Shown: positions 24,359-33,376, counted from the stretch's first letter. The stretch is 64,000 nt of DNA from Streptomyces sp. NK15101 (GCF_020400725.1 NZ_JAINVG010000034.1:1-64000); one strand, 5' to 3'. The notes: a model not told the origin generated them from the letters alone. Program-made: numbers and translations.

Positions 24359-25696
24359 GTGAAGGAAATCCTGGACGCGATCCAGTCCCCGGACTCCACG
24401 TCCGCCGACTTCGCGAACATCAAGCTCCCCGAGTCGTACCGGGCCGTCACCGTCCACAAGGACGAGGCGGAGATGTTCGCCGGCCTCGCCAGCCGCGACA
24501 AGGACCCGCGCAAGTCGCTCCACCTCGACGACGTCAAGCTGCCCGAGCTCGGCCCGGGCGAGGCCCTCGTGGCCGTCATGGCGAGCTCCGTGAACTACAA
24601 CTCGGTCTGGACCTCGATCTTCGAGCCGGTCTCGACCTTCGGCTTCCTGGAGCGCTACGGCCGGCTCTCGGAGCTCACCAAGCGCCACGACCTGCCGTAC
24701 CACGTCATCGGCTCCGACCTCGCGGGCGTCGTCCTGCGCACCGGCCCCGGCGTCAACTCCTGGAAGCCCGGCGACGAGGTCGTCGCCCACTGCCTCTCGG
24801 TCGAGCTGGAGTCCTCGGACGGCCACAACGACACGATGCTCGACCCCGAGCAGCGCATCTGGGGCTTCGAGACCAACTTCGGCGGCCTCGCCGAGATCGC
24901 CCTCGTCAAGTCCAACCAGCTGATGCCGAAGCCCGGCCACCTCAGCTGGGAGGAGGCGGCGGCCCCCGGCCTCGTCAACTCCACCGCCTACCGCCAGCTG
25001 GTCTCCCGCAACGGCGCCGGCATGAAGCAGGGCGACAACGTCCTCATCTGGGGCGCGAGCGGCGGACTCGGCTCGTACGCCACGCAGTTCGCCCTGGCCG
25101 GCGGCGCCAACCCGATCTGTGTCGTCTCCTCCCCCGAGAAGGCCGACATCTGCCGGTCCATGGGCGCCGAGGCGGTCATCGACCGCAACGCCGAGGGCTA
25201 CAAGTTCTGGAAGGACGAGAACACCCAGGACCCGCGCGAGTGGAAGCGCTTCGGCTCCAAGATCCGCGAGCTGACCGGCGGCGAGGACATCGACATCGTC
25301 TTCGAGCACCCGGGCCGCGAGACCTTCGGCGCCTCGGTCTACGTCACCCGCAAGGGCGGCACCATCACCACCTGCGCCTCGACCTCGGGCTACATGCACC
25401 AGTACGACAACCGCTACCTGTGGATGTCGCTGAAGCGGATCATCGGCTCGCACTTCGCCAACTACCGCGAGGCGTGGGAGGCCAACCGCCTGATCGCCAA
25501 GGGCAAGATCCACCCCACCCTGTCGAAGGTCTACTCCCTGGAGGAGACCGGCCAGGCCGCCTACGACGTCCACCGCAACCTGCACCAGGGCAAGGTCGGC
25601 GTCCTCGCCCTCGCCCCGCAGGAGGGCCTGGGCGTCAGCAACCCGGAGCTCCGGGCCCAGCACATCGACGCCATCAACCGCTTCCGGAACGTCTGA
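24359..25696 (+). CDS. ccr: Crotonyl-CoA carboxylase/reductase
   Basis: A 445-aa NADPH-dependent enzyme that reductively carboxylates crotonyl-CoA to ethylmalonyl-CoA, the key step of the ethylmalonyl-CoA pathway and a polyketide extender source. GTG at 24359 follows GGAGG by 7 nt. MDR fold: SVNYNSVW, the GSDLAGVV region and nucleotide-binding WGASGGLGSYATQ. The four CO2-pocket residues known for the Kitasatospora setae enzyme fall at identical positions here: Asn81, Phe170, Glu171 (GFETNFGG) and His365 (GSHFAN). It should therefore carboxylate rather than only reduce. First gene of a five-gene operon, 10 nt before meaA. Confidence 0.97.
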   Translation: MKEILDAIQSPDSTSADFANIKLPESYRAVTVHKDEAEMFAGLASRDKDPRKSLHLDDVKLPELGPGEALVAVMASSVNYNSVWTSIFEPVSTFGFLERYGRLSELTKRHDLPYHVIGSDLAGVVLRTGPGVNSWKPGDEVVAHCLSVELESSDGHNDTMLDPEQRIWGFETNFGGLAEIALVKSNQLMPKPGHLSWEEAAAPGLVNSTAYRQLVSRNGAGMKQGDNVLIWGASGGLGSYATQFALAGGANPICVVSSPEKADICRSMGAEAVIDRNAEGYKFWKDENTQDPREWKRFGSKIRELTGGEDIDIVFEHPGRETFGASVYVTRKGGTITTCASTSGYMHQYDNRYLWMSLKRIIGSHFANYREAWEANRLIAKGKIHPTLSKVYSLEETGQAAYDVHRNLHQGKVGVLALAPQEGLGVSNPELRAQHIDAINRFRNV

Positions 25697-25706
25697 GGTC
25701 CCGAAG

Positions 25707-27743
25707 ATGACAGAGCGCCAGAAGGACCGGCCGTGGCTCATGCGGACGTACGCCGGTCACTCGACCGCCGAGGCGTCCAACGAGCTGTACCGGCGCAACC
25801 TCGCCAAGGGTCAGACCGGCCTCTCGGTCGCGTTCGACCTGCCGACGCAGACCGGGTACGACCCCGACCACATCCTCGCCCGCGGCGAGGTCGGCCGGGT
25901 CGGCGTCCCCGTCTCGCACCTCGGTGACATGCGCCGGCTGTTCCAGGACATCCCCCTGGAGCAGATGAACACCTCGATGACCATCAACGCCACCGCCATG
26001 TGGCTGCTGGCGCTCTATCAGGTGGCCGCCGAGGAGCAGGGTGCGGACATCACCCAGCTCCAGGGCACCACCCAGAACGACATCGTGAAGGAGTACCTGT
26101 CGCGCGGGACGCACGTCTTCCCGCCCGGCCCCTCGCTCCGCCTCACGACGGACATGATCGCGTACACGGTCAACCACATCCCGAAGTGGAACCCGATCAA
26201 CATCTGCAGCTACCACCTGCAGGAGGCCGGGGCCACGCCGGTCCAGGAGATCTCGTACGCGATGGCCACCGCGATCGCGGTCCTCGACTCGGTCCGCGAC
26301 TCCGGCCAGGTCCCCGAGGACCGCTTCGGCGAGGTCGTCGCCCGCATCTCCTTCTTCGTGAACGCGGGCGTCCGCTTCATCGAGGAGATGTGCAAGATGC
26401 GCGCCTTCGGCCGCATCTGGGACAAGATCACGCTGGAGCGGTACGGCATCCAGAACGCCAAGCAGCGCCGGTTCCGCTACGGCGTCCAGGTCAACTCCCT
26501 CGGCCTGACCGAGGCACAGCCGGAGAACAACGTCCAGCGGATCGTCCTGGAGATGCTGGCCGTCACCCTCTCCAAGGACGCCCGCGCGCGTGCCGTGCAG
26601 CTCCCGGCCTGGAACGAGGCCCTCGGCCTCCCCCGGCCCTGGGACCAGCAGTGGTCGCTCCGCATCCAGCAGGTGCTCGCCCACGAGTCCGACCTGCTGG
26701 AGTACGAGGACATCTTCGCCGGCTCGCACGTGATCGAGGCCAAGGTGGACGCCCTCGTCGAGGAGTGCCTGGCCGAGATCGAGCGGATCCAGGAGATGGG
26801 CGGCGCGATGGCCGCCGTCGAGTCCGGCTACCTCAAGTCGCAGCTGGTCTCCTCGCACGCCGAGCGGCGCGCCCGGATCGAGGCCGGCGAGGAGAAGATC
26901 GTCGGCGTGAACATCTTCCAGTCGACCGAGGAGAACCCCCTCACCGCCGACCTGGACACCGCGATCATGACGGTCGACCCGGCGGTCGAGGCCCGGGTCG
27001 TCGACTCGCTGAAGACCTGGCGCGACAACCGTTACCAGCCGCCCTTCAACCACCCGCGGCCCTGCAAGGCCCTGGAGCGCCTCAAGGAGGCCGCCAAGGG
27101 CACGGAGAACCTCATGGAGGCCACCCTCGAGTGCGCCCGCGCCGGTGTCACCACCGGCGAGTGGGCCGGGGCCCTGCGCGAGGTTTTCGGGGAGTTCCGC
27201 GCCCCGACGGGCGTCTCCTCCGCCCCGGTCGCCGTGACGGCCGAGGCGGGCACGCCGCTCGCGCTGGTCCGCGAGAAGGTGGCCCGGACCGCCGAGGAGC
27301 TGAACTGCGGGCGGCTGCGGCTGCTCGTCGGCAAGCCGGGCCTGGACGGGCACTCCAACGGGGCCGAGCAGATCGCCGTACGCGCGCGTGACGCCGGTTT
27401 CGAGGTGGTCTACCAGGGCATCCGGCTGACCCCCGAGCAGATCGTCAGCGCCGCCCTGGCGGAGGACGTGCACTGCGTGGGCCTGTCGATCCTCTCCGGC
27501 TCGCACTCCGAGCTGGTCCCGGACGTCCTCGACCGCCTCCGCGAGGCGGGCGCCCCGGACATCCCGGTCATCGTCGGCGGAATCATCCCGAACGCCGACG
27601 CCGCAGAACTGAAGCGCGCGGGCGTGGCCGCCGTCTTCACACCGAAGGACTTCGGTATCACGGAGATCATCGGCCGTATCGTCGACGAGATCCGGCAAGC
27701 GAACAAGCTCAGCCCCCTGGAAAGTACGGAGGTCCTCGCATGA
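25707..27743 (+). CDS. meaA: Ethylmalonyl-CoA mutase (coenzyme B12-dependent)
   Basis: A 678-aa protein. The large N-terminal TIM barrel (about 1-510) has the acyl-CoA mutase signatures RTYAGHSTAEASNELYRRNL, FDLPTQTGYDPDH and SYHLQEAGATPVQEISYAMA. The C-terminal cobalamin domain (about 535-660) has LDGHSNGAE (DxHxxG, axial His), GLSILSGSH (SxL) and VGGIIP (GG). Single-subunit organisation with both domains, directly after ccr, identifies it as the ethylmalonyl-CoA to methylsuccinyl-CoA mutase (MeaA/Ecm) rather than a two-subunit methylmalonyl-CoA mutase. Its stop overlaps the next start (ATGA). Confidence 0.95.
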   Translation: MTERQKDRPWLMRTYAGHSTAEASNELYRRNLAKGQTGLSVAFDLPTQTGYDPDHILARGEVGRVGVPVSHLGDMRRLFQDIPLEQMNTSMTINATAMWLLALYQVAAEEQGADITQLQGTTQNDIVKEYLSRGTHVFPPGPSLRLTTDMIAYTVNHIPKWNPINICSYHLQEAGATPVQEISYAMATAIAVLDSVRDSGQVPEDRFGEVVARISFFVNAGVRFIEEMCKMRAFGRIWDKITLERYGIQNAKQRRFRYGVQVNSLGLTEAQPENNVQRIVLEMLAVTLSKDARARAVQLPAWNEALGLPRPWDQQWSLRIQQVLAHESDLLEYEDIFAGSHVIEAKVDALVEECLAEIERIQEMGGAMAAVESGYLKSQLVSSHAERRARIEAGEEKIVGVNIFQSTEENPLTADLDTAIMTVDPAVEARVVDSLKTWRDNRYQPPFNHPRPCKALERLKEAAKGTENLMEATLECARAGVTTGEWAGALREVFGEFRAPTGVSSAPVAVTAEAGTPLALVREKVARTAEELNCGRLRLLVGKPGLDGHSNGAEQIAVRARDAGFEVVYQGIRLTPEQIVSAALAEDVHCVGLSILSGSHSELVPDVLDRLREAGAPDIPVIVGGIIPNADAAELKRAGVAAVFTPKDFGITEIIGRIVDEIRQANKLSPLESTEVLA

Positions 27744-28705
27744 CCAGCCCTGTGAACCGGCTCCGCCCCCGCCGCTCCTGCCTGGCGGTCCCCGGCTCCA
27801 ACCCGCGCTTCCTCGAGAAGGCCCAGGGCCTCGCCGCCGACCAGGTCTTCCTCGACCTGGAGGACGCGTGCGCCCCGCTGGCCAAGCCCGAGGCCCGGCA
27901 CACCATCGTGAAGTTCCTGAACGAGGGCGACTGGACCGGCAAGACCCGCGTGGTCCGCGTCAACGACTGGACGACCCACTGGACCTACCGCGACGTCGTC
28001 ACGGTCGTCGAGGGCGCCGGCCAGAACCTCGACTGCATCATGCTGCCGAAGGTCCAGGACGCCCAGCAGATCGTCGCCCTCGACCTGCTGCTCACGCAGA
28101 TCGAGAAGACCATGGGCTTCGAGGTCGGCAAGATCGGCATCGAGGCGCAGATCGAGAACGCCCAGGGCCTGACCAACGTCAACGCGATCGCGCAGGCCTC
28201 CCAGCGCGTCGAGACGATCATCTTCGGCCCGGCCGACTTCATGGCCTCCATCAACATGAAGTCCCTCGTCGTCGGCGAGCAGCCGCCCGGCTACCCGGCG
28301 GACGCCTACCACCACATCCTGATGAGCATCCTGATGGCGGCCCGCGCCAACAACCTCCAGGCGATCGACGGCCCCTACCTGCAGATCCGCAACCAGGAGG
28401 GCTACAAGGCGGTCGCGCAGCGCGCCGCCGCCCTGGGCTTCGACGGCAAGTGGGTGCTGCACCCGGACCAGGTCGCCGCCGCGAACGAGATCTTCTCGCC
28501 CTCGCAGGAGGACTACGACCACGCCGAGCTGATCCTCGACGCGTACGACTACTACACGTCCGAGGCCGGCGGGAAGAAGGGCTCCGCGATGCTCGGCGAC
28601 GAGATGATCGACGAGGCCTCCCGCAAGATGGCCCTGGTCATCTCCGGCAAGGGCCGCGCCGCCGGCATGCAGCGCACCAGCAAGTTCGAGATCCCGGAGG
28701 CCTGA
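27740..28705 (+). CDS. HpcH/HpaI-family CoA-ester lyase (beta-methylmalyl-CoA / malyl-CoA lyase-like)
   Basis: A 321-aa protein that overlaps meaA by 4 nt (ATGA). CitE-like TIM barrel: RRSCLAVPGSNPRFLEKA at the N-terminus, FLDLEDACAP with the Mg-binding acid, LPKVQDAQQI, EAQIENAQGL with the second Mg-binding Glu, and FGPADFMASI. The C-terminal WVLHPDQVAAANEIF lid is present. In the ethylmalonyl-CoA pathway this enzyme splits beta-methylmalyl-CoA to propionyl-CoA and glyoxylate, and may also cleave malyl-CoA. The assignment comes from context plus family. Confidence 0.9.
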   Translation: MTSPVNRLRPRRSCLAVPGSNPRFLEKAQGLAADQVFLDLEDACAPLAKPEARHTIVKFLNEGDWTGKTRVVRVNDWTTHWTYRDVVTVVEGAGQNLDCIMLPKVQDAQQIVALDLLLTQIEKTMGFEVGKIGIEAQIENAQGLTNVNAIAQASQRVETIIFGPADFMASINMKSLVVGEQPPGYPADAYHHILMSILMAARANNLQAIDGPYLQIRNQEGYKAVAQRAAALGFDGKWVLHPDQVAAANEIFSPSQEDYDHAELILDAYDYYTSEAGGKKGSAMLGDEMIDEASRKMALVISGKGRAAGMQRTSKFEIPEA

Positions 28706-28710
28706 GTCCG

Positions 28711-29223
28711 ATGCAGTTCGGCCGTACCTACGAAGAGTTCGAAGTCGGTGCCGTCTACAAGCACTGGCCCGGAAAGACGGTCACCGAGTACGACGACCAC
28801 CTCTTCTGTCTGCTGACGATGAACCACCATCCGCTGCACATGGATGTGAACTACGCCGAGAACACGACGGATTTCGGCAAGAACGTCGTCGTCGGCAACT
28901 ACATCTACTCGCTGCTGCTCGGCATGTCCGTGCCGGACGTCTCCGGCAAGGCGATCGCCAACCTGGAGATCGAGTCGCTGCGGCACGTGGCGCCGACCTT
29001 CCACGGCGACACCATCTACGGCGAGACCACGGTCCTCGACAAGACCCCGTCGAAGTCGAAGAACGACCGCGGCATCGTCTACGTCGAGACCAAGGGCTAC
29101 AAGCAGGACGGCACCCTCGTCTGCGTCTTCCGCCGCAAGGTGATGGTCCCCACCGAGACGTACATCAAGGAGCGCGGCGGCGAGCAGCCCGGCCGCCCCG
29201 AGCTCAAGGAACAGGGGAAGTAG
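28711..29223 (+). CDS. MaoC-family dehydratase (probable mesaconyl-CoA hydratase)
   Basis: A 170-aa single hot-dog-domain hydratase. MQFGRTYEEFEVGAVYKHW opens the protein, and DDHLFCLLTMNHHPLHMD carries the catalytic Asp and His of the R-hydratase motif. GGAGG within the last codons of the previous gene serves as its ribosome binding site. In this operon the missing step is hydration of mesaconyl-CoA to beta-methylmalyl-CoA, which it probably performs. It is shorter than the two-domain proteobacterial enzyme, so it would act as a dimer. Confidence 0.87.
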   Translation: MQFGRTYEEFEVGAVYKHWPGKTVTEYDDHLFCLLTMNHHPLHMDVNYAENTTDFGKNVVVGNYIYSLLLGMSVPDVSGKAIANLEIESLRHVAPTFHGDTIYGETTVLDKTPSKSKNDRGIVYVETKGYKQDGTLVCVFRRKVMVPTETYIKERGGEQPGRPELKEQGK

Positions 29224-29225
29224 TC

Positions 29226-30431
29226 ATGGCGCGACTCGCCCAGACCCACGGTCTGACCGATGTCCAGCAGGAGATCCTCGCCACCGTCCGGGACTTCGTC
29301 GACAAGGAGATCATCCCGGTCGCGACGGAGCTGGAGCACCGCGACGAGTACCCGCAGCAGATCGTCGACGGGCTCAAGGAGCTCGGCGTCTTCGGCCTGA
29401 TGATCCCCGAGGAGTACGGGGGCCTGGGCGAGTCGCTGCTCACCTACGCGCTGTGCGTGGAGGAGATCGCCCGCGGCTGGATGTCGGTCTCCGGCATCAT
29501 CAACACCCACTTCATCGTGGCGTACATGCTGAAGCAGCACGGCACCCAGGAGCAGAAGGAGTACTTCCTTCCGCGGATGGCGGCCGGCGAGACGCGCGGC
29601 GCCTTCTCGATGTCGGAGCCGGGCCTCGGCTCGGACGTGTCGGCGATCACGTCGAAGGCGGTCAGGGACGGCGACGAGTACGTCCTCAACGGCCAGAAGA
29701 TGTGGCTGACGAACGGCGGCACGTCAACGCTGGTGGCCGTTCTCGTCCGAAGTGACGAAGGACACCCCGAGGGCACGGCCCCCCACAAGTCGATGACGAC
29801 CTTCCTCGTCGAGAAGGAGCCCGGCTTCGGAGAGGTCCGCCCCGGCCTCACCATCCCCGGCAAGATCGACAAGATGGGTTACAAGGGCGTCGACACGACC
29901 GAGCTCATCATGGACGGACTGCGCATTCCGGCCAATCGTGTACTCGGCGGGGTCACCGGCCGAGGGTTTTACCAAATGATGGACGGAGTCGAGGTCGGCC
30001 GCGTGAACGTGGCGGCCCGTGGTTGCGGCGTCGCTCAGCGTGCTTTCGAACTGGGCGTCCAGTATGCCCAGCAGCGTCACACTTTCGGCAAGGCGATCGC
30101 CCAGCACCAGGCGATCCAGTTCAAGCTGGCCGAAATGGCTACCAAGGTCGAGGCCGCCCATGCCATGATGGTGAACGCAGCACGCAAAAAGGACTCCGGG
30201 GAACGAAACGACCTCGAAGCAGGGATGGCGAAGTACCTCGCCTCCGAATACTGCAAGGAGGTCGTCGAGGACGCCTTCCGGATCCACGGTGGATACGGGT
30301 TCTCGAAGGAGTACGAGATCGAGCGCCTCTACCGGGAAGCTCCGATGCTGCTCATCGGTGAAGGTACCGCCGAGATCCAGAAAATGATCATTGGTCGTCG
30401 GCTGCTCGAGGAGTACCGATTCCAGGGTTGA
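29226..30431 (+). CDS. Acyl-CoA dehydrogenase (candidate methylsuccinyl-CoA dehydrogenase)
   Basis: A 401-aa flavoprotein. ACAD signatures: FSMSEPGLGSDV, MWLTNGGTST, and the C-terminal GGYGFSKEYEIERLYREAPM and IGEGTAEIQKMIIGRRLL, where the catalytic Glu and FAD contacts lie. It starts 2 nt after the MaoC stop, so the two are co-translated. In the pathway the needed step is methylsuccinyl-CoA to mesaconyl-CoA. The protein is shorter than the ~550-aa Rhodobacter enzyme, so the specific substrate is inferred from operon position only. Last gene of the five-gene unit. Confidence 0.9.
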   Translation: MARLAQTHGLTDVQQEILATVRDFVDKEIIPVATELEHRDEYPQQIVDGLKELGVFGLMIPEEYGGLGESLLTYALCVEEIARGWMSVSGIINTHFIVAYMLKQHGTQEQKEYFLPRMAAGETRGAFSMSEPGLGSDVSAITSKAVRDGDEYVLNGQKMWLTNGGTSTLVAVLVRSDEGHPEGTAPHKSMTTFLVEKEPGFGEVRPGLTIPGKIDKMGYKGVDTTELIMDGLRIPANRVLGGVTGRGFYQMMDGVEVGRVNVAARGCGVAQRAFELGVQYAQQRHTFGKAIAQHQAIQFKLAEMATKVEAAHAMMVNAARKKDSGERNDLEAGMAKYLASEYCKEVVEDAFRIHGGYGFSKEYEIERLYREAPMLLIGEGTAEIQKMIIGRRLLEEYRFQG

Positions 30432-30510
30432 TTGTCGCTTTTGAGCCGGTTCGGCCGCGAAGAAGATCACACCCTGTGTTCGTCTTCCGGCCGCCGACTC
30501 GGTTCCTGGC

Positions 30511-30541
30511 TTGCCCAGTTGCGCCCCGCAACCGATAGCAT
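30511..30541 (+). promoter_or_regulatory. Possible promoter for psd-pssA
   Basis: TTGCCC (30511-30516), a 19-nt spacer and TAGCAT (30536-30541) lie 60 bp before the psd start, within the 169-bp gap after the acyl-CoA dehydrogenase. The spacer is slightly long, so confidence is modest. The gap has no obvious terminator, so read-through from the ccr operon is also possible. Confidence 0.35.
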
Positions 30542-30600
30542 CGCCGGAAAGCCGCCGTCCCCCGTTGCCAGTGCGGCATCATCCGCTACGAAGGTCATCC

Positions 30601-31257
30601 ATGCCCGACAGTCGAACCTCTGCACATCGCGACAGCCTCAAGGGCGTACGCATCGCACGCGGAGCATCGCCGTGGCTTCTGCCGACCGTGGCCACCGCGG
30701 CGCTCAGCCTCGCGCGCTCCCGCAAGTCGAGGCGTGCCGCGGCCATCGCCGTGCCGACCACCGCTCTCGCGGCCGGCATGCTGTGGTTCTTCCGCGACCC
30801 CGAGCGCGAGATCGCTCAGGGCCGGGTCATCTCCCCCGCCGACGGTGTGGTGCAGAGCATCATGCCGTGGAAGGACGGGCGCACCCGGGTCGCCATCTTC
30901 ATGAGCCCGCTGAACGTCCACGTCAACCGCGCGCCGCTGGCCGGCACGGTGACGTCCGTGGAGCACGTCCCCGGCGGGTTCGTGCCGGCGTTCAACAAGG
31001 AGAGCGAGAACAACGAGCGCGTTGTCTGGCACTTCGACACCGAGCTCGGTGACATCGAGATGGTCCAGATCGCGGGCGCCGTCGCCCGGCGGATCGTGCC
31101 GTACATCCCTCAGGGGACGAAGGTCGAGCAGGGTGACCGCATCGGTCTGATCCGATTCGGCTCGCGCGTCGACATCTACCTCCCCGAGGGCGTCGAGGTC
31201 GCGGTCGAGGTCGGCCAGGTCACCACCGCGGGGGTGACTCGCATTGACCGTGATTGA
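30601..31257 (+). CDS. psd: Phosphatidylserine decarboxylase proenzyme (short type)
   Basis: A 218-aa membrane-associated proenzyme making phosphatidylethanolamine. An N-terminal hydrophobic stretch (AAAIAVPTTALAAGMLWFF) follows a basic leader. RVISPADGVVQSI and FMSPLNVHVNRAPLAG are family motifs. Self-cleavage should occur in RFGSRVDIYLP between Gly187 and Ser188, turning the Ser into the pyruvoyl group and leaving a 31-residue alpha chain. ATG at 30601 is chosen because the protein then starts MPDSRTSAHRD; the ribosome binding site (AAGG) is weak. It overlaps pssA by 14 bp. Confidence 0.93.
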   Translation: MPDSRTSAHRDSLKGVRIARGASPWLLPTVATAALSLARSRKSRRAAAIAVPTTALAAGMLWFFRDPEREIAQGRVISPADGVVQSIMPWKDGRTRVAIFMSPLNVHVNRAPLAGTVTSVEHVPGGFVPAFNKESENNERVVWHFDTELGDIEMVQIAGAVARRIVPYIPQGTKVEQGDRIGLIRFGSRVDIYLPEGVEVAVEVGQVTTAGVTRIDRD

Positions 31258-32113
31258 TCCCGACACACGGGCCGCCGACTGGGTCGCCGACGCGGAGGCG
31301 GAGGCGGAGGACGCCGAGGAGATGCCGCTGTCGCTGAGGCTGTCCATAGCGGACGCCCTCACGCTCGGTAACGCCACGTGCGGCTTCATGGCGGTGTACT
31401 TCACCACCACGGGCATCCTCATCCCGCACCTCACCGGCAGCAGCGAGACCGGCATGGCGCGCAACAGCGCCGCCACCGCCGTGATCCTGATGCTGGCCGC
31501 GGCGATCTTCGACCTCTTCGACGGCATCGTGGCGCGCAAGCTCCGCAGCTCGCCGATGGGCGCCGAGCTCGACAACCTGTCGGACCTGATCAGCTTCGGT
31601 CTGGCCCCGGCCTACTTCGTGCTCGTGTACGGAATGGTCGCGGACGACGCACAGCAGAAGGTCTCGGCCGTGGCCGCGATCGTGGTGCTGCTCGCCGTGG
31701 TGCTGAGGCTCGCGAGATTCTCGTGCGTGACCATGAAGGACGGCATGTTCCAGGGCATGCCGAGCCCCTTCGGCGCGCTGACGGTCGTCTCGATCGTGCT
31801 GCTCGAGCTGCCCTTCATCCCGACGCTGCTCGCGATCATCGGAGTGGCGTGGCTGATGGTCAGCCGGGTCGAGTACCCGAAGCCGCGGGGTGTCCTCGCG
31901 GTGGCGATGCTCAGCTGGATCGTCGGTGCGATGGCCATGCTGGCGGCCTGGGCGTTCGACGCGCCGGGCGGGGCGTTCCTGCTCCAGACCGGCTGCGCGC
32001 TGCAGGTGGTGATGGGCGCCGTGATCCCCCTCTTCGCGACGGCCCGCCGAGTGAACACCTTCCGCGGCAACCGGCGTGAGAGCCGGGAGGCGCGGGCGGC
32101 GCAGCTGCCGTAG
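31244..32113 (+). CDS. pssA: CDP-diacylglycerol-serine O-phosphatidyltransferase
   Basis: A 289-aa membrane enzyme forming phosphatidylserine, which psd decarboxylates. The CDP-alcohol phosphotransferase motif D-G-x2-A-R-x8-G-x3-D-x3-D is complete in FDGIVARKLRSSPMGAELDN plus LSDL. About seven to eight hydrophobic helices follow an acidic N-terminus (DAEAEAEDAEEMP). The start is TTG at 31244, 6 nt after GGGGTGA; GTG at 31250 is an alternative two codons in. It overlaps psd by 14 bp, so the two are coupled. A strong hairpin follows. Confidence 0.93.
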   Translation: MTVIDPDTRAADWVADAEAEAEDAEEMPLSLRLSIADALTLGNATCGFMAVYFTTTGILIPHLTGSSETGMARNSAATAVILMLAAAIFDLFDGIVARKLRSSPMGAELDNLSDLISFGLAPAYFVLVYGMVADDAQQKVSAVAAIVVLLAVVLRLARFSCVTMKDGMFQGMPSPFGALTVVSIVLLELPFIPTLLAIIGVAWLMVSRVEYPKPRGVLAVAMLSWIVGAMAMLAAWAFDAPGGAFLLQTGCALQVVMGAVIPLFATARRVNTFRGNRRESREARAAQLP

Positions 32114-32124
32114 CGGACGGCGTA

Positions 32125-32165
32125 CGGAAGGGCCCGGGAGGCGAATCGTCTCCCGGGCCCTTCCG
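32125..32165 (+). terminator. 16-bp perfect hairpin terminator after pssA
   Basis: CGGAAGGGCCCGGGAG (32125-32140) pairs exactly with CTCCCGGGCCCTTCCG (32150-32165) across a 9-nt loop, 11 bp after the pssA stop. It ends the psd-pssA unit. Confidence 0.85.
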
Positions 32166-32261
32166 CATGCCCTGGGGCGTGGCCGGAAAGGAGCACCGTC
32201 TGCCCGGAGGGCAGGGCTCGTGGCGTCCGGTGCGCCGCGTCCGCTCCGCTCGCTCCGTCCC

Positions 32262-32317
32262 GGCTCCCGGCTCCCGGCTCCCGGCTCCCTGCTCCCTGCT
32301 CCCTGCTTCCTGCTTCG
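32262..32317. repeat. Heptanucleotide tandem repeat, eight units
   Basis: Eight contiguous 7-bp units: four GGCTCCC, two TGCTCCC, one TGCTTCC and one TGCTTCG. The variants are ordered in blocks, as expected from stepwise slippage. The array sits in the 260-bp gap between convergent pssA and GNAT genes. No other feature was seen there except the pssA terminator. Confidence 0.85.
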
Positions 32318-32374
32318 GACGGTGCCAAGGGTGGTGGGGGCGCCGCGAGCCGGGCGGGACCTTCCGGACCCGCC

Positions 32375-33376
32375 CTAGCCGAGGCGCTTGTAGTAGAGCG
32401 TGGTGGACCGGAGGGTGCCGGCCGGGTCGGCGGCGAAGTCCGGGATCGTCCCGGCGGCGGTCCAGCCCGCTCCCCGGTAGAGGCGCTCGGCCGGGCTGCC
32501 GGTCTGGGTGTCCAGGACCAGCAGCGTGAGGCCCGTGGCGGCGGCGTGCGCCTCGGCCGTGGCCAGCAGCCGCTGCCCGAGGCCCCGGCCGCGGGCAGAG
32601 CTGTGGACGAGGAGCCGGGCGATCTCCCCGCGGTGCCGGCCGTTGGCCGTGCCGGTGCGGACGAGGGTGACGACGCCGGTCAGCCGCCCGTCGGGGGCGC
32701 GGGCGGCCCAGACGTCCCGTACGCCCCGCGCGGCCTCCTCGGCGACGCCCGACCACCAGGCGGCCGCCTCGGCGGCTTCCAGGGGCGCCAGGAAGCCGAC
32801 GGAGGCCCCGCCGTCGACGGCGTCGACGAGGAGCGCGGCGAGCCCGGCCGGGGCGTGGGCCCGTACGGCGTCGGGGTCGAGGCGCTCGATGAGGTCGAGC
32901 CGCCGCTCCAGGCAGAGGAGGTCGGGACGGTCGTCCCAGGAGGCGACGGTCCCGAAGCCGAGGCTCCGGTAGAGGGCGAGCGGCTCCTCCCGCCAGTTCC
33001 AGACCGTGAGGCGTACGGCGGGGGCGCCGGCGGCCGCCGCCCGGCGCAGGGCCTCGGCCATGAGCGCCTTCGCGACCCCCTTCCTACGGGCCTCGGGCGC
33101 GACCCAGAGCCGCTTGATCTCGGGCGCGCGGCCCTCCCGCGGCGCCTTGAGGACCACGCAACCGGCCGGCTCGTCGGCGCCGGGCGGGGTGGCGAGCAGG
33201 ACGGTGTCGGCGGCGAACGCGGCGGCCGGGTCCTCGGCCTCGGCGCGGTACACGGCCGGAAGCTCGGCGGCGGTCGCCACGGCCGTCCCCTTCTCGGCCT
33301 GGTTGACCAGGTGGTAGGCGGCCAGGAGGTCGGGCAGGCGGGGGTGGGAGCGGTTCTCCTCGATGCGTGCGGTCAT
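32375..33376 (-). CDS. Double-domain GNAT N-acetyltransferase
   Basis: A 333-aa protein with two GNAT folds in tandem. Unit 1 (about 1-155) has EIKRLWVAPEARRKGVAKAL, the acetyl-CoA loop R-x2-G-x-A. Unit 2 (about 165-333) has GEIARLLVHSSARGRGLGQR and LVLDTQTGSPAERLYRGAGW. The second domain shows the more classical Q/R-x2-G-x-G/A signature. The start at 33376 (MTARIEENRSHPRLPDLLAA) is inferred from the domain limit, as the ribosome binding site is weak. The substrate is unknown; the domain order resembles MshD-like duplicated acetyltransferases, but I see no specific evidence. Confidence 0.83.
   Translation of the reverse strand: MTARIEENRSHPRLPDLLAAYHLVNQAEKGTAVATAAELPAVYRAEAEDPAAAFAADTVLLATPPGADEPAGCVVLKAPREGRAPEIKRLWVAPEARRKGVAKALMAEALRRAAAAGAPAVRLTVWNWREEPLALYRSLGFGTVASWDDRPDLLCLERRLDLIERLDPDAVRAHAPAGLAALLVDAVDGGASVGFLAPLEAAEAAAWWSGVAEEAARGVRDVWAARAPDGRLTGVVTLVRTGTANGRHRGEIARLLVHSSARGRGLGQRLLATAEAHAAATGLTLLVLDTQTGSPAERLYRGAGWTAAGTIPDFAADPAGTLRSTTLYYKRLG

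Noticed and set aside
29740..30431. Slightly lower GC and unusual codons at the end of the acyl-CoA dehydrogenase gene, possible transfer
   Set aside because: The protein motifs are continuous and typical. The change is mild and confined to the gene's 3' part, so a transfer event is not supported.
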